A stretch of 37,659 nt of DNA from Clostridium drakei (GTDB lineage: Bacteria > Bacillota > Clostridia > Clostridiales > Clostridiaceae), in the NCBI RefSeq assembly GCF_000633595.2, contig NZ_JIBU02000064.1, positions 1-37,659 of the forward strand, in the 5' to 3' direction. Positions within the stretch are counted from its first letter, which is position 1. The number at the start of each line of letters is the position of its first letter. Shown here in pieces: positions 7,004-14,581 of this stretch. The position numbers and the translations under genes are program-made. The notes below the pieces were generated by a model. That model was not told where the DNA came from. It made no database searches and saw nothing but the letters and a program-made list of their open reading frames with translations.

Positions 7004-8665
7004 ATGATTCACAAGAATTTGCCTTACATTATAAAAAATTCAGAAAATATTATTTATAAATTCAATTTAGATTCCTCTCATAATCTGATTGTAGAAAGTT
7101 ATAATGATCTTGATCCTAATGCTAATGTTAATAACAGATTCACCTATAAACAATATGTACTTGATTATTCCGTAGATATGGATGATAAAGATAAAATTCA
7201 TATTGCATTTATAACTGAAGATGGACTCTTAAAATATTCAACTTTAGATTTTCCTAATATAGAAAAGACAATAAGCAGTGTTCAATCTAAAGATTATAAA
7301 ATTAATTATGTTACTATAAAAATTATATCTTCTGATATTCATATTTTTTATATGATACAAAGTAAATATAATGTTGATAAATGGTCTATACATCATAGTT
7401 TCTTTCATAACAATTTATGGATTTCTAAAAAACTTACAGAAATATCATTTATTAAAAATTCATTACCATACAATATTGATTTTTACAAAAATAATATTTA
7501 TATATTCCACTCAACGAATATTTCTTATCAATATTGTATACAAAAATTTAGTATTTCATTTAGCTTATGGTCAACTATAGAAAATAACATAAATCTTATG
7601 AACTGCCAAAATGCAGAATTTTTTATAAATGAAACAGGCATTGGTATTATATGCTACAACTCATATATTAATAGATCTATCAATACACTTTTAAAATTTA
7701 AAGACTTCAATGTAAATAGTTCAGCATGGTCTGATGACTTATTAGCAAAAACTAATAATTTTGATTTTTCATTACCATCTATATTGTATAATAATGATGC
7801 ACTATTTCTATTTTGGAAAGAAAATAATACTTTATTTCTAGGGAAATCTTTTTATAAAACTGCCAGCTTAATTGAAATTAAATCAATTACATTTAAAAAT
7901 ATAATAGTTAGTTGTAAATATATAGCGAAAGAAACCTCATATCATGCTTATAAAAATAACTTTTTATTTTTTATTAGTATAAATCCTCTTAATAGTATTT
8001 TTGAAGATAATAATATTAAAGACTTCCTAAAAGTAGATACAATAAGAACAGACCAAAAGTTTAACCCTCTTAATGGTCCTCTAAAAGAAACCTTAAAGAT
8101 AATTGCTAAAAATAGTGGTTTAATAAATAAAACTATTTATAATGATAGTGACGATTTTGAAAATGAAAACCTTGAAAATGAAGAAAAAACAGATAATTCA
8201 AAGGATGAAGTAAAAGATTGTATGGATTACCAGAATAATAAAATTGATTATCTTCAAGATACCCTTAACTCAAAAAATGTTGAAATAGAACAACTAAAAA
8301 CTACTATTCACTTAAGAGAAGATGAACTTGAAAAGTTTAAAAATATCATTATTTCAAAGGAAAATGAAATAGAACAATTAAAAAATAGTTTTAACTTAAA
8401 GCAAAATGATCTGGATAAATCTAACACTAATCTTAATTTAAAAAATGCTGAAATAGAACATTTAAAAAACAATCTAAAATCAAGTGAAGCTGAAATTGAA
8501 AGCTTAAACAACTCATACTCTTCTTTAAAAAATCTAGCATCCGAAAAAGACTTGTTAATACAAAATCTATACAGTCAAATACAAGAACTTGAAAATAAAA
8601 ATATTGAAGATGTTCAAATATCAAAAAAGAAAAGCTTTATAGATTTATTTAAAAAGGACCATTAA
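7004..8665 (+). CDS. Unknown protein: repeat-rich N-terminal region plus long coiled-coil tail
   Basis: I do not recognise a named family. The 553-residue protein has no signal peptide. Residues 1 to about 290 are rich in short beta-like segments with recurring Trp/Tyr/His motifs (DKIHIAFITEDG, IHHSFFHNN, ICYNSYINRSINTLLKFKDFN, FWKENNTLFLGKSFY), suggesting a beta-propeller or sialidase-like repeat fold. Residues from about 395 to 540 are heptad-rich (VEIEQLK, DELEKFK, NEIEQLK, AEIEHLK, AEIESLN), a clear coiled coil, followed by a basic tail KKKSFIDLFKKDH. The gene at 11855 is a paralogue. The ribosome binding site is aaggaagg upstream. Position within a spore-surface locus suggests a structural spore component; function is unknown. 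The stop codon lies in the loop of its terminator. Confidence 0.75.
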   Translation: MIHKNLPYIIKNSENIIYKFNLDSSHNLIVESYNDLDPNANVNNRFTYKQYVLDYSVDMDDKDKIHIAFITEDGLLKYSTLDFPNIEKTISSVQSKDYKINYVTIKIISSDIHIFYMIQSKYNVDKWSIHHSFFHNNLWISKKLTEISFIKNSLPYNIDFYKNNIYIFHSTNISYQYCIQKFSISFSLWSTIENNINLMNCQNAEFFINETGIGIICYNSYINRSINTLLKFKDFNVNSSAWSDDLLAKTNNFDFSLPSILYNNDALFLFWKENNTLFLGKSFYKTASLIEIKSITFKNIIVSCKYIAKETSYHAYKNNFLFFISINPLNSIFEDNNIKDFLKVDTIRTDQKFNPLNGPLKETLKIIAKNSGLINKTIYNDSDDFENENLENEEKTDNSKDEVKDCMDYQNNKIDYLQDTLNSKNVEIEQLKTTIHLREDELEKFKNIIISKENEIEQLKNSFNLKQNDLDKSNTNLNLKNAEIEHLKNNLKSSEAEIESLNNSYSSLKNLASEKDLLIQNLYSQIQELENKNIEDVQISKKKSFIDLFKKDH

Positions 8666-8676
8666 ATGGTCCTTTT
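8652..8676 (+). terminator. Terminator whose loop is the stop codon
   Basis: aaaaggaccat (8652-8662) pairs perfectly with atggtcctttt (8666-8676), and the 3-base loop taa (8663-8665) is the stop codon of the coiled-coil gene. The hairpin may also serve the converging DUF3343 gene. The downstream T-tract is short. Confidence 0.75.
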
Positions 8677-8682
8677 AGCGTT

Positions 8683-8955
8683 TTAAATTATTTTTATATA
8701 GCTATACTTAGCTCCATTTTTAGTTATTTGATATATACCTTTTATCATCATATTGCTATTTTTAGCCTCTGCCATTATTGCTTGTATATCATTTTCCATA
8801 AACTTTATAGATTGAGTACACCCAGCAGAAATACTACATGGAGTGGATATAAGTTTAACTTTATACCCCTTTTTTATAAGTTTATTAAATAGAAATACAG
8901 CTTGATTACGCGAAGCAAAAACTAGCAGGCACTGAGATTGTTCATTCTTATACAT
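8683..8955 (-). CDS. DUF3343 protein (putative Se/S carrier-like)
   Basis: A protein of 90 residues. CLLVFASRNQAVFLFNKLIK followed by VKLISTPCSISAGCTQSIKF fits the DUF3343 family, which is often annotated as a putative selenium/sulfur carrier-like protein; the two cysteines in the TPCSISAGC block are the likely functional residues. I prefer ATG 8955 as start because gggag lies seven bases upstream; a TTG at 8964 is an alternative. It lies 16 bases downstream of the unknown protein gene and is probably co-transcribed with it. The biochemical role of DUF3343 is not established, and no selD or yedF gene is near. Confidence 0.75.
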   Translation of the reverse strand: MYKNEQSQCLLVFASRNQAVFLFNKLIKKGYKVKLISTPCSISAGCTQSIKFMENDIQAIMAEAKNSNMMIKGIYQITKNGAKYSYIKII

Positions 8956-8971
8956 ATATAACAACTCCCAA

Positions 8972-9931
8972 TTATAGCTGTTTTCTTAGCCAATATATAT
9001 TTTGTAATATATTAATATTTATAGTATTGTTCAATAATATTATATTTTCTGGAGATATAAATGTGACTAATTTGTTTATATTATGTTCTGATAAAAACTT
9101 AAAAGTTATTTTGTATACTTCGATAATATAATCTTTATCATCAAGTTTTCCATTGTAAATATAAAAATTTACAAAAGCTTTATCTTTTTTATTAACTATA
9201 TTTATAAAAAACTTTTCTTTTTGTAAGATACCTTCATAAATATTGTTTCTGTTTTCAAATCTTGATGGTATTATTTTCCCTATAGCTGTATAGTCCATAT
9301 CTATGTTTTTTACTTTTTTCATATTTACTTTTACTTTCAATTCAGAAAAATCTCCTATATTCAACTCAATAGTGCAATTTTTCCATATGCATATATATCC
9401 CATATTTTTAATTTCTTCCAAAGCTCTTTCATCCTTGTTATCATCAGATTGAAAACTTATAATTCTGTCAAAATATAATATTGATTTACTTTTTATTTTT
9501 TGAATCATAAGCCTTTCAAATTTTTTATAATTTTTACTATCTCCACTATTTATAAAATTTATAAAATGTAAAAATGCATATTGTCCAAAATCTATCTCAT
9601 TTTCATAACTTATTAACGCATATGCTGCAACTTTATCATAATTATATATTTCAATTATTTCAGACTTGTCACTTAAAGCTATAAATTTATGCTGATTCAT
9701 AGAATATTTGTCCATCATAATTCTTTTTTTATCTTCTATGTTTTCATAAGTTTTTATTAATATTCTATTAGTGTTTTTGTTTATTAAGTTATATAATTTT
9801 GATACTGTATCTATAAATCCTTTGCTTTGTATAAGCTTAAATGTTTCTTCATATTTCTTATACTTATTATAAAACTCTACTGCTTCTATTTTAAATTCTT
9901 CTTCAGTTGAATTATCTTTAAATTTTTCCAT
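8972..9931 (-). CDS. Unknown protein, weak GNAT-like resemblance
   Basis: The 319-residue protein is not recognised with confidence. It starts with a lysine/glutamate-rich helical segment. The middle contains DKVAAYALISYENEIDFGQY followed by a segment ending DERALEEIKNMGYICIWKNC. That order (beta strands, then a helix, then a gly-aromatic turn and last strand) resembles the acceptor and C-terminal part of GNAT acetyltransferases, and a second similar block may follow from residue 200. No clear acetyl-CoA loop (Q/RxxGxG/A) is visible, so enzymatic activity is doubtful. The start is supported by ggagg eight bases upstream of ATG 9931. It lies between the propeller gene and the DUF3343 gene on the same strand. 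Confidence 0.5.
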   Translation of the reverse strand: MEKFKDNSTEEEFKIEAVEFYNKYKKYEETFKLIQSKGFIDTVSKLYNLINKNTNRILIKTYENIEDKKRIMMDKYSMNQHKFIALSDKSEIIEIYNYDKVAAYALISYENEIDFGQYAFLHFINFINSGDSKNYKKFERLMIQKIKSKSILYFDRIISFQSDDNKDERALEEIKNMGYICIWKNCTIELNIGDFSELKVKVNMKKVKNIDMDYTAIGKIIPSRFENRNNIYEGILQKEKFFINIVNKKDKAFVNFYIYNGKLDDKDYIIEVYKITFKFLSEHNINKLVTFISPENIILLNNTININILQNIYWLRKQL

Positions 9932-9956
9932 TAATCAATCCTCCAACTAATAATTT

Positions 9957-9978
9957 AGAGCAGACAATAGCCTGCTCT
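9957..9978 (-). other. Short hairpin after the propeller gene
   Basis: agagcag (9957-9963) pairs with ctgctct (9972-9978), 18 bases past the stop of the propeller gene. There is no T-run on the minus strand, so it may only attenuate read-through or protect mRNA ends. Confidence 0.4.
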
Positions 9979-9995
9979 CTTATTAATTTTTATAT

Positions 9996-11573
9996 TTAAT
10001 TAGTACAATTTGAGCAATTTATATCTTCATATTGATATGGGAAGAAATCTTCTGGGAACGGTGTCTGAGTAAAATCTATAAATCTTTCACATACATTTTC
10101 TTCTTCTGGCAACATGAATTCTTCACATTCTGGTGGTGCTGGACAATATCCAAATGCTGGTATTAGAAGTTGAACTACTCCTGTTACTTTTATTACTATA
10201 AATACTCCAACTGTAAAGTTTAACACTTCATCTACAAAAGTAGGATTATTTAAAATCTCTGATCTGGTTTCTATTTTTAAATTAAAATCAAACTCATCTC
10301 TAGATTCTGGAATAAATAATACTATATCTTTATCTATACATGGTAATGTACCAGTTATTTCACCTTCAATTCCTGCTACATTTACATAAGTTATTGTATA
10401 AGGAACTTCTAATGTAAATTGAACTCTAGAGAAATTTGGTCTTTCAGGTATTGGCGTTCTTACTTCTGTTCCTGGTACTATTATACCATTTCCAAACGTT
10501 ATTTTTTCTATTACAAATGGTCCACCCGTACAAGGGAAAGTTACTTTAAAATTAGGGAAGCAAACCCTTTGTTGGCAATGTGCAAAAACTTTCTCAGTTA
10601 TGATACACACTGATTCAGAAATATCATCTAACTGATAGCTGTCAGTTAAATCAATAGGATCACCTGGAGAAATTAAAGATCCCTCATAAGCTCCTACAAT
10701 ACCTATAGGTCCACCTACAAATCCACTAATAGTTCCTGTTAAAACATTTGTTAGAGGATCTATTATATTTACACTCATATTTCCAAAATTCGTTACATAT
10801 AGCCTTGTTTTATCAGGTGATACTATTACTCTTTGAGGACTTCCACCTAGTGGGATGGCAGCCATCGGAGTGTTTGTTAGTATGTTTACTGGTATTAGAT
10901 TTCCTGTTGTATCTGCAACATACAAAATATTGCCGAAAATGGCAAGTCCATATGGTATAGCTCCTGGTACACTTGCTCCTAATGGTATAGTAGCTAAGAT
11001 CGAATAATCACTAAGTTTTATTACAGTTATGCTTGAACTTCCTGAATTTGACACATATGCCTTGGTTTCATTATTATTTAATAATATAAAATTTGGTGCT
11101 GTTCCTGTTGGTATTCTAGCTACTTCAGTTAAAGTTAGTGTACTAATTACTTTTACGGAGTTGTCTCCAGTATCCACAACATATAACAAATTTCCATTAG
11201 CATTTAGCTTTATATATTGTGCATTAGTAAAACATGATATAGTTGCTATTAATGACCCACTTAATAAATCATTTACTGTAACAGTTGGTCCATTTGATAC
11301 ATATAATTTAGCATCTTCAGCATCTACATCTAAAAATCCATTATTAGGAATATTATAAGTTTTTACTGTGCCATTGGTACATATAGCTGTTATTGTATCT
11401 GAAATCGCATTAGCTACATATATTCTATCATCACTTCCATGAACAACTTCTGTAGCTCCCAATCCTGTGTTTATTGTCTTTATAATTGCATTAGTAAACT
11501 CATCAACAATAGATACAGCTCCATTGTTAGATACATAATACCTAATTCTCCTTGTTAAATCCGATACAGGCAT
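9996..11573 (-). CDS. YVTN beta-propeller protein with cysteine-rich C-terminal domain
   Basis: The protein of 525 residues starts with about seven YVTN/YncE-type blades of 40 residues (RYYVSNNGAVSIVD, LLYVVDTGDNSVKVI, KAYVSNSGSSSITVI, RLYVTNFGNMSVNIID). From about residue 320 there is a cysteine-rich domain: VCIITEKVFAHCQQRVCFPNF, then PYTITYVNVAGIEGEITGTL, VLFIPESRDEF and VQLLIPAFGYCPAPPECEEF. The second half resembles the SPOCS/DUF3794-type domains found in clostridial spore proteins; this is a family resemblance I cannot test here. The protein ends CSNCTN. ATG 11573 is preferred: gggagg sits ten bases upstream, whereas it would be one base from the ATG at 11582. A sigma-K-type promoter lies upstream. 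It is probably a cysteine-crosslinked spore-surface protein. Confidence 0.75.
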   Translation of the reverse strand: MPVSDLTRRIRYYVSNNGAVSIVDEFTNAIIKTINTGLGATEVVHGSDDRIYVANAISDTITAICTNGTVKTYNIPNNGFLDVDAEDAKLYVSNGPTVTVNDLLSGSLIATISCFTNAQYIKLNANGNLLYVVDTGDNSVKVISTLTLTEVARIPTGTAPNFILLNNNETKAYVSNSGSSSITVIKLSDYSILATIPLGASVPGAIPYGLAIFGNILYVADTTGNLIPVNILTNTPMAAIPLGGSPQRVIVSPDKTRLYVTNFGNMSVNIIDPLTNVLTGTISGFVGGPIGIVGAYEGSLISPGDPIDLTDSYQLDDISESVCIITEKVFAHCQQRVCFPNFKVTFPCTGGPFVIEKITFGNGIIVPGTEVRTPIPERPNFSRVQFTLEVPYTITYVNVAGIEGEITGTLPCIDKDIVLFIPESRDEFDFNLKIETRSEILNNPTFVDEVLNFTVGVFIVIKVTGVVQLLIPAFGYCPAPPECEEFMLPEEENVCERFIDFTQTPFPEDFFPYQYEDINCSNCTN

Positions 11574-11692
11574 TAGGCCCATTCCTCCCTTAAATTATTT
11601 AAATCATTTAAATTATTCAAGTTATTATTATCTTATTACATCGTGTATCCATCAAAATAAATAATGCAATAAAATATAAAACCTCCTAATGT

Positions 11693-11720
11693 TAATATAT
11701 GAAATAGATAAAATTGTGTT
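11693..11720 (-). promoter_or_regulatory. Sigma-K-type promoter of the propeller gene
   Basis: On the minus strand AAC (11720-11718), 16 spacer bases and CATATATTA (11701-11693) match AC-N16-CATANNNTA exactly, the same spacing as before the CgeB operon. The 5' untranslated region would be about 110 bases. An SD-like aggagg at 11681-11686 is not followed by an ORF of useful length. Nothing else is seen in the 270-base divergent region. Confidence 0.6.
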
Positions 11721-11854
11721 ACCAGTTTTTGTAGGATTTTTATTGAAAAGTTTAATTATTATGATTTAACTTTTTACATATTTACAACTACGTATGAATA
11801 TTATTTATTAAGATAGATATAAAATCAATTTTTTATTAAAATGAGGTGTAAAAT

Positions 11855-13123
11855 GTGATTTATAATAATAAATGTAGCTTTGTGGTAAGAAATTCTAAAA
11901 ATATATTTTATAAATTCACACTAAATAATCAAAAAAATCTATTTTTACAATCCTATGACTATAGAGGACTTATATCTTCATCTATATTTAAAGAAAATAT
12001 TAATAATTTTTCTATTGATATTGATTCTATGGACAAAATCCATATACTTTATACTTCTATTAATGGAACTATGAGGTACACAGTATATCCCTCAAGTTTT
12101 CATAAAGATATTAATTTACTTAATATTAATGAAAAATACAATATATCTTTTCTTAAATTAAAAATTGTTAACTTTAAGCCTCATGTTTTTTATATACTAG
12201 AAGATAAACTTCAATCTTCTTATAAAAGTATTCATCATATTTTTTTGCATAACAATTCTTTACATAATATTAAAATTGAAGATATTCCATCTTCAAAATA
12301 TATATATCCATATATAGTAGATGCAATTAATAATACTATGTACTTATTCTGCACAAAAAATGGTAGCAAATTTATAATAAAAAAATTTAATGTAAATTTA
12401 GCAAATTGGACAACTTATGATGATACTCTTTCTATTTCATCTACTAATAATGCTAGCTTTCTTATTAATAATAAAAATATTTTACTAATTTGTTATAATA
12501 GTTCTTTTAACAAAAACATTCAAACATTTATAAAATATAAAGAATTAAATTCCTATAATTGTCAATGGTCAGATCCAATTATACTTTCAGATAAAACTTC
12601 TAATTCAACTCATGCTACCATAATAAATAAATCAGGAAATACTTATGTTGTCTGGGAAGAAAATGGACAAATAGTTTATAAAAAATCTTTTTATGGTACA
12701 AATGATTGGAGCTCTAAAAAAATTCTAACAAACAAAAAAGAAAAATTTTTTACTGGTATATACTTAAGTAACCATAATACAGATAAAGATTATAAAAGTA
12801 TACTTTCCACTATTGATATTAACAACATTCCTTATCCAATAATAAATCTTGAAAATAATAACTCAAATTCATTCTATATAAATAAAGATCAAGTAAATAG
12901 TTCCTTGTTTATTCCAAGGACTGAAAAAACAACATTTAATAATAAAAAAGAAAAAAAACAAATACAGAAATTACAATGTATGCTTGCCGAAAAAGAGAAA
13001 AAAATTATAGAATTATCACAATGTAATTTAATTTTAAAAAATGAATTAGAAACAAAAAATAAAGAACTAGAAAATCTCAATGAAAAATTAAAAAAGAATT
13101 GGTTGAGTAAGTTTTTCAAGTAG
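11855..13123 (+). CDS. Paralogue of the coiled-coil spore-locus protein
   Basis: The 422-residue protein starts at GTG 11855 after gaggtg, and shares its N-terminal 280 residues with the protein encoded at 7004. Matching blocks are DSMDKIHI, SIHHIFLHNNS, LLICYNSSFNKNIQTFIKYKELN, WSDPI and VVWEENGQIVYKKSFYG. The coiled-coil tail is much shorter here, about 50 residues from KQIQKLQCMLAEKEKKIIEL, and the protein ends in a basic-aromatic tail KKNWLSKFFK like the FIDLFKK ending of its paralogue. Function unknown. The two copies bracket the propeller operon, suggesting duplication and tail divergence within one locus. Confidence 0.75.
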   Translation: MIYNNKCSFVVRNSKNIFYKFTLNNQKNLFLQSYDYRGLISSSIFKENINNFSIDIDSMDKIHILYTSINGTMRYTVYPSSFHKDINLLNINEKYNISFLKLKIVNFKPHVFYILEDKLQSSYKSIHHIFLHNNSLHNIKIEDIPSSKYIYPYIVDAINNTMYLFCTKNGSKFIIKKFNVNLANWTTYDDTLSISSTNNASFLINNKNILLICYNSSFNKNIQTFIKYKELNSYNCQWSDPIILSDKTSNSTHATIINKSGNTYVVWEENGQIVYKKSFYGTNDWSSKKILTNKKEKFFTGIYLSNHNTDKDYKSILSTIDINNIPYPIINLENNNSNSFYINKDQVNSSLFIPRTEKTTFNNKKEKKQIQKLQCMLAEKEKKIIELSQCNLILKNELETKNKELENLNEKLKKNWLSKFFK

Positions 13124-13137
13124 AATTAATTTTAAAT

Positions 13138-13199
13138 GGCTGTCACATTAAGGATAAATACTACAATATATTGTGTGTAAATTCCTTCGTATGACAGCC
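13138..13199. terminator. Nested inverted repeat between convergent genes
   Basis: ggctgtca (13138-13145) pairs with tgacagcc (13192-13199). Within it aagga (13150-13154) can pair with tcctt (13183-13187), and the centre is the palindrome acaatatattgt (13163-13174). It separates the coiled-coil gene from the converging oxidoreductase gene. A bidirectional terminator is likely, although a T-tract is not obvious. Confidence 0.55.
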
Positions 13200-13244
13200 T
13201 CTTGTAATAATGCTTCTTAATACAACAAGTTCATATCTATATAT

Positions 13245-14525
13245 TTAAACAATTTTTTGATTCATTACATCCAAAAGATTTAATTTTTCTATTCTGTTTC
13301 TTATCTCTTCTTTATTTATAGAATATAAACCGATATTCTGCATTCTCTTAAAATATTCTGCTCCTGCAAAGGTATATCTATTTCTTCTTCCATTCTTAGT
13401 CATTATTTTATAGTTAGCATAGGCTATAATATCTCCAATAACCGTCATTTTAGGAAGTATTAATAATGGTTTATCTACTAAATATCTTACTGCATTATGA
13501 CCTGCTAAGCTTCCTGTACATATAGCTTCTGTATGTCCTACAAAAAGTCCACTTTTTTCACCACCACAGAATAGATTACTTATTCCTTTCACTTTCATAT
13601 CATCTGTTCTAGGTGCCACAGATAAATATCTAATAGAATTCCCCTTTCCACCTGCATAAGGATCAACATATTTTGAATTTTCCAATCCTTTAATTTTTCT
13701 TAACTTTTCTAGTGGATAATATGATGTCATAAGTTTTGCATGGCCAGTATCTAATAGTATTACATTTTCAGCAAACTCTTTTAATGCATACTGCTGGCAT
13801 ACCTTTGCCTTAAGCTTATCCATATTTACATCCTCTTTAGGGACCTTTAAAACAACTACTCCCTTTTTATCCAACTCTTCTACTATATTGTCAGCTAGAC
13901 TTTCCTTACACAATTTACAAGAACCACTAAAAGCTCCATATATATCGTCATCTCTTTCACCTTGAAGATCATCTACACCAGCTCTCATACTTATACTAAC
14001 TCTTGGTCCAAAGGCAGGGCATCTAAGTACACACATTGAGCACCCATTTCCATATCTCAAACAGTTTCCCATAGGACCTGTAGATCCTGTAGTTTCAATA
14101 AATACATCTCCCTCTACATAAGTTCCATCTGACAAATATATTCCCTTTATTTTATTTTCATCTTTGTTTACATCAATTATTCTACATATCATATTTAATT
14201 CTATATTCATACTTTCTAGGTATCTTCTTACTGCAGGTTCAATTTTATTTACATCATAAAGCCATGCATGTTTATGTCCAGGAAAATCTACATCTTTGTG
14301 CCTTGTATTACTATCAGTTATATTTATTAAATCTCCTGCTCCTAAGGCCATTAATTCTTCTGATGCAGTATATCTTCCATTGTTTCTCATTATTCCTCCT
14401 ACGTTACCAAGCCCTAACAGCATATCAGTTTTTTCATAAAGAGAAACATTATCTGCACCAGCCTTTTTTGCACTTATAGCTGCCGCACATCCGGCCCATC
14501 CGCCGCCAATTATAACTACCTTCAT
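13245..14525 (-). CDS. FAD-dependent oxidoreductase
   Basis: The 426-residue protein begins with a dinucleotide-binding motif, VVIIGGGWAGCAAA (GxGxxG at residues 7-12), and then LYEKTDMLLG. Near the C-terminus, LFCGGEKSGLFVGHTEAICTGSLAGHNAVR is the second FAD-contact region and resembles GidA/TrmFO-type flavoproteins. A central cysteine-rich stretch (GNGCSMCVLRCPAF and GSCKLCKE) could hold a metal or redox-active thiols. It follows the PyrK-like gene by 56 bases on the same strand and probably forms a complex or electron-transfer pair with it. The substrate is not predictable. The start ATG 14525 has aggaggt upstream. Confidence 0.75.
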   Translation of the reverse strand: MKVVIIGGGWAGCAAAISAKKAGADNVSLYEKTDMLLGLGNVGGIMRNNGRYTASEELMALGAGDLINITDSNTRHKDVDFPGHKHAWLYDVNKIEPAVRRYLESMNIELNMICRIIDVNKDENKIKGIYLSDGTYVEGDVFIETTGSTGPMGNCLRYGNGCSMCVLRCPAFGPRVSISMRAGVDDLQGERDDDIYGAFSGSCKLCKESLADNIVEELDKKGVVVLKVPKEDVNMDKLKAKVCQQYALKEFAENVILLDTGHAKLMTSYYPLEKLRKIKGLENSKYVDPYAGGKGNSIRYLSVAPRTDDMKVKGISNLFCGGEKSGLFVGHTEAICTGSLAGHNAVRYLVDKPLLILPKMTVIGDIIAYANYKIMTKNGRRNRYTFAGAEYFKRMQNIGLYSINKEEIRNRIEKLNLLDVMNQKIV

Positions 14526-14581
14526 TCAAAAACCTCCTATATTAAATTATGAATTTTAAAATTTCCCTATCTTTAAATCCT

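Noticed and set aside
11681-11686. Aggagg in the propeller leader as a sign of a leader peptide
   Set aside because: The nearest ATG is about 30 bases away and gives only 11 codons; no attenuator structure is visible.
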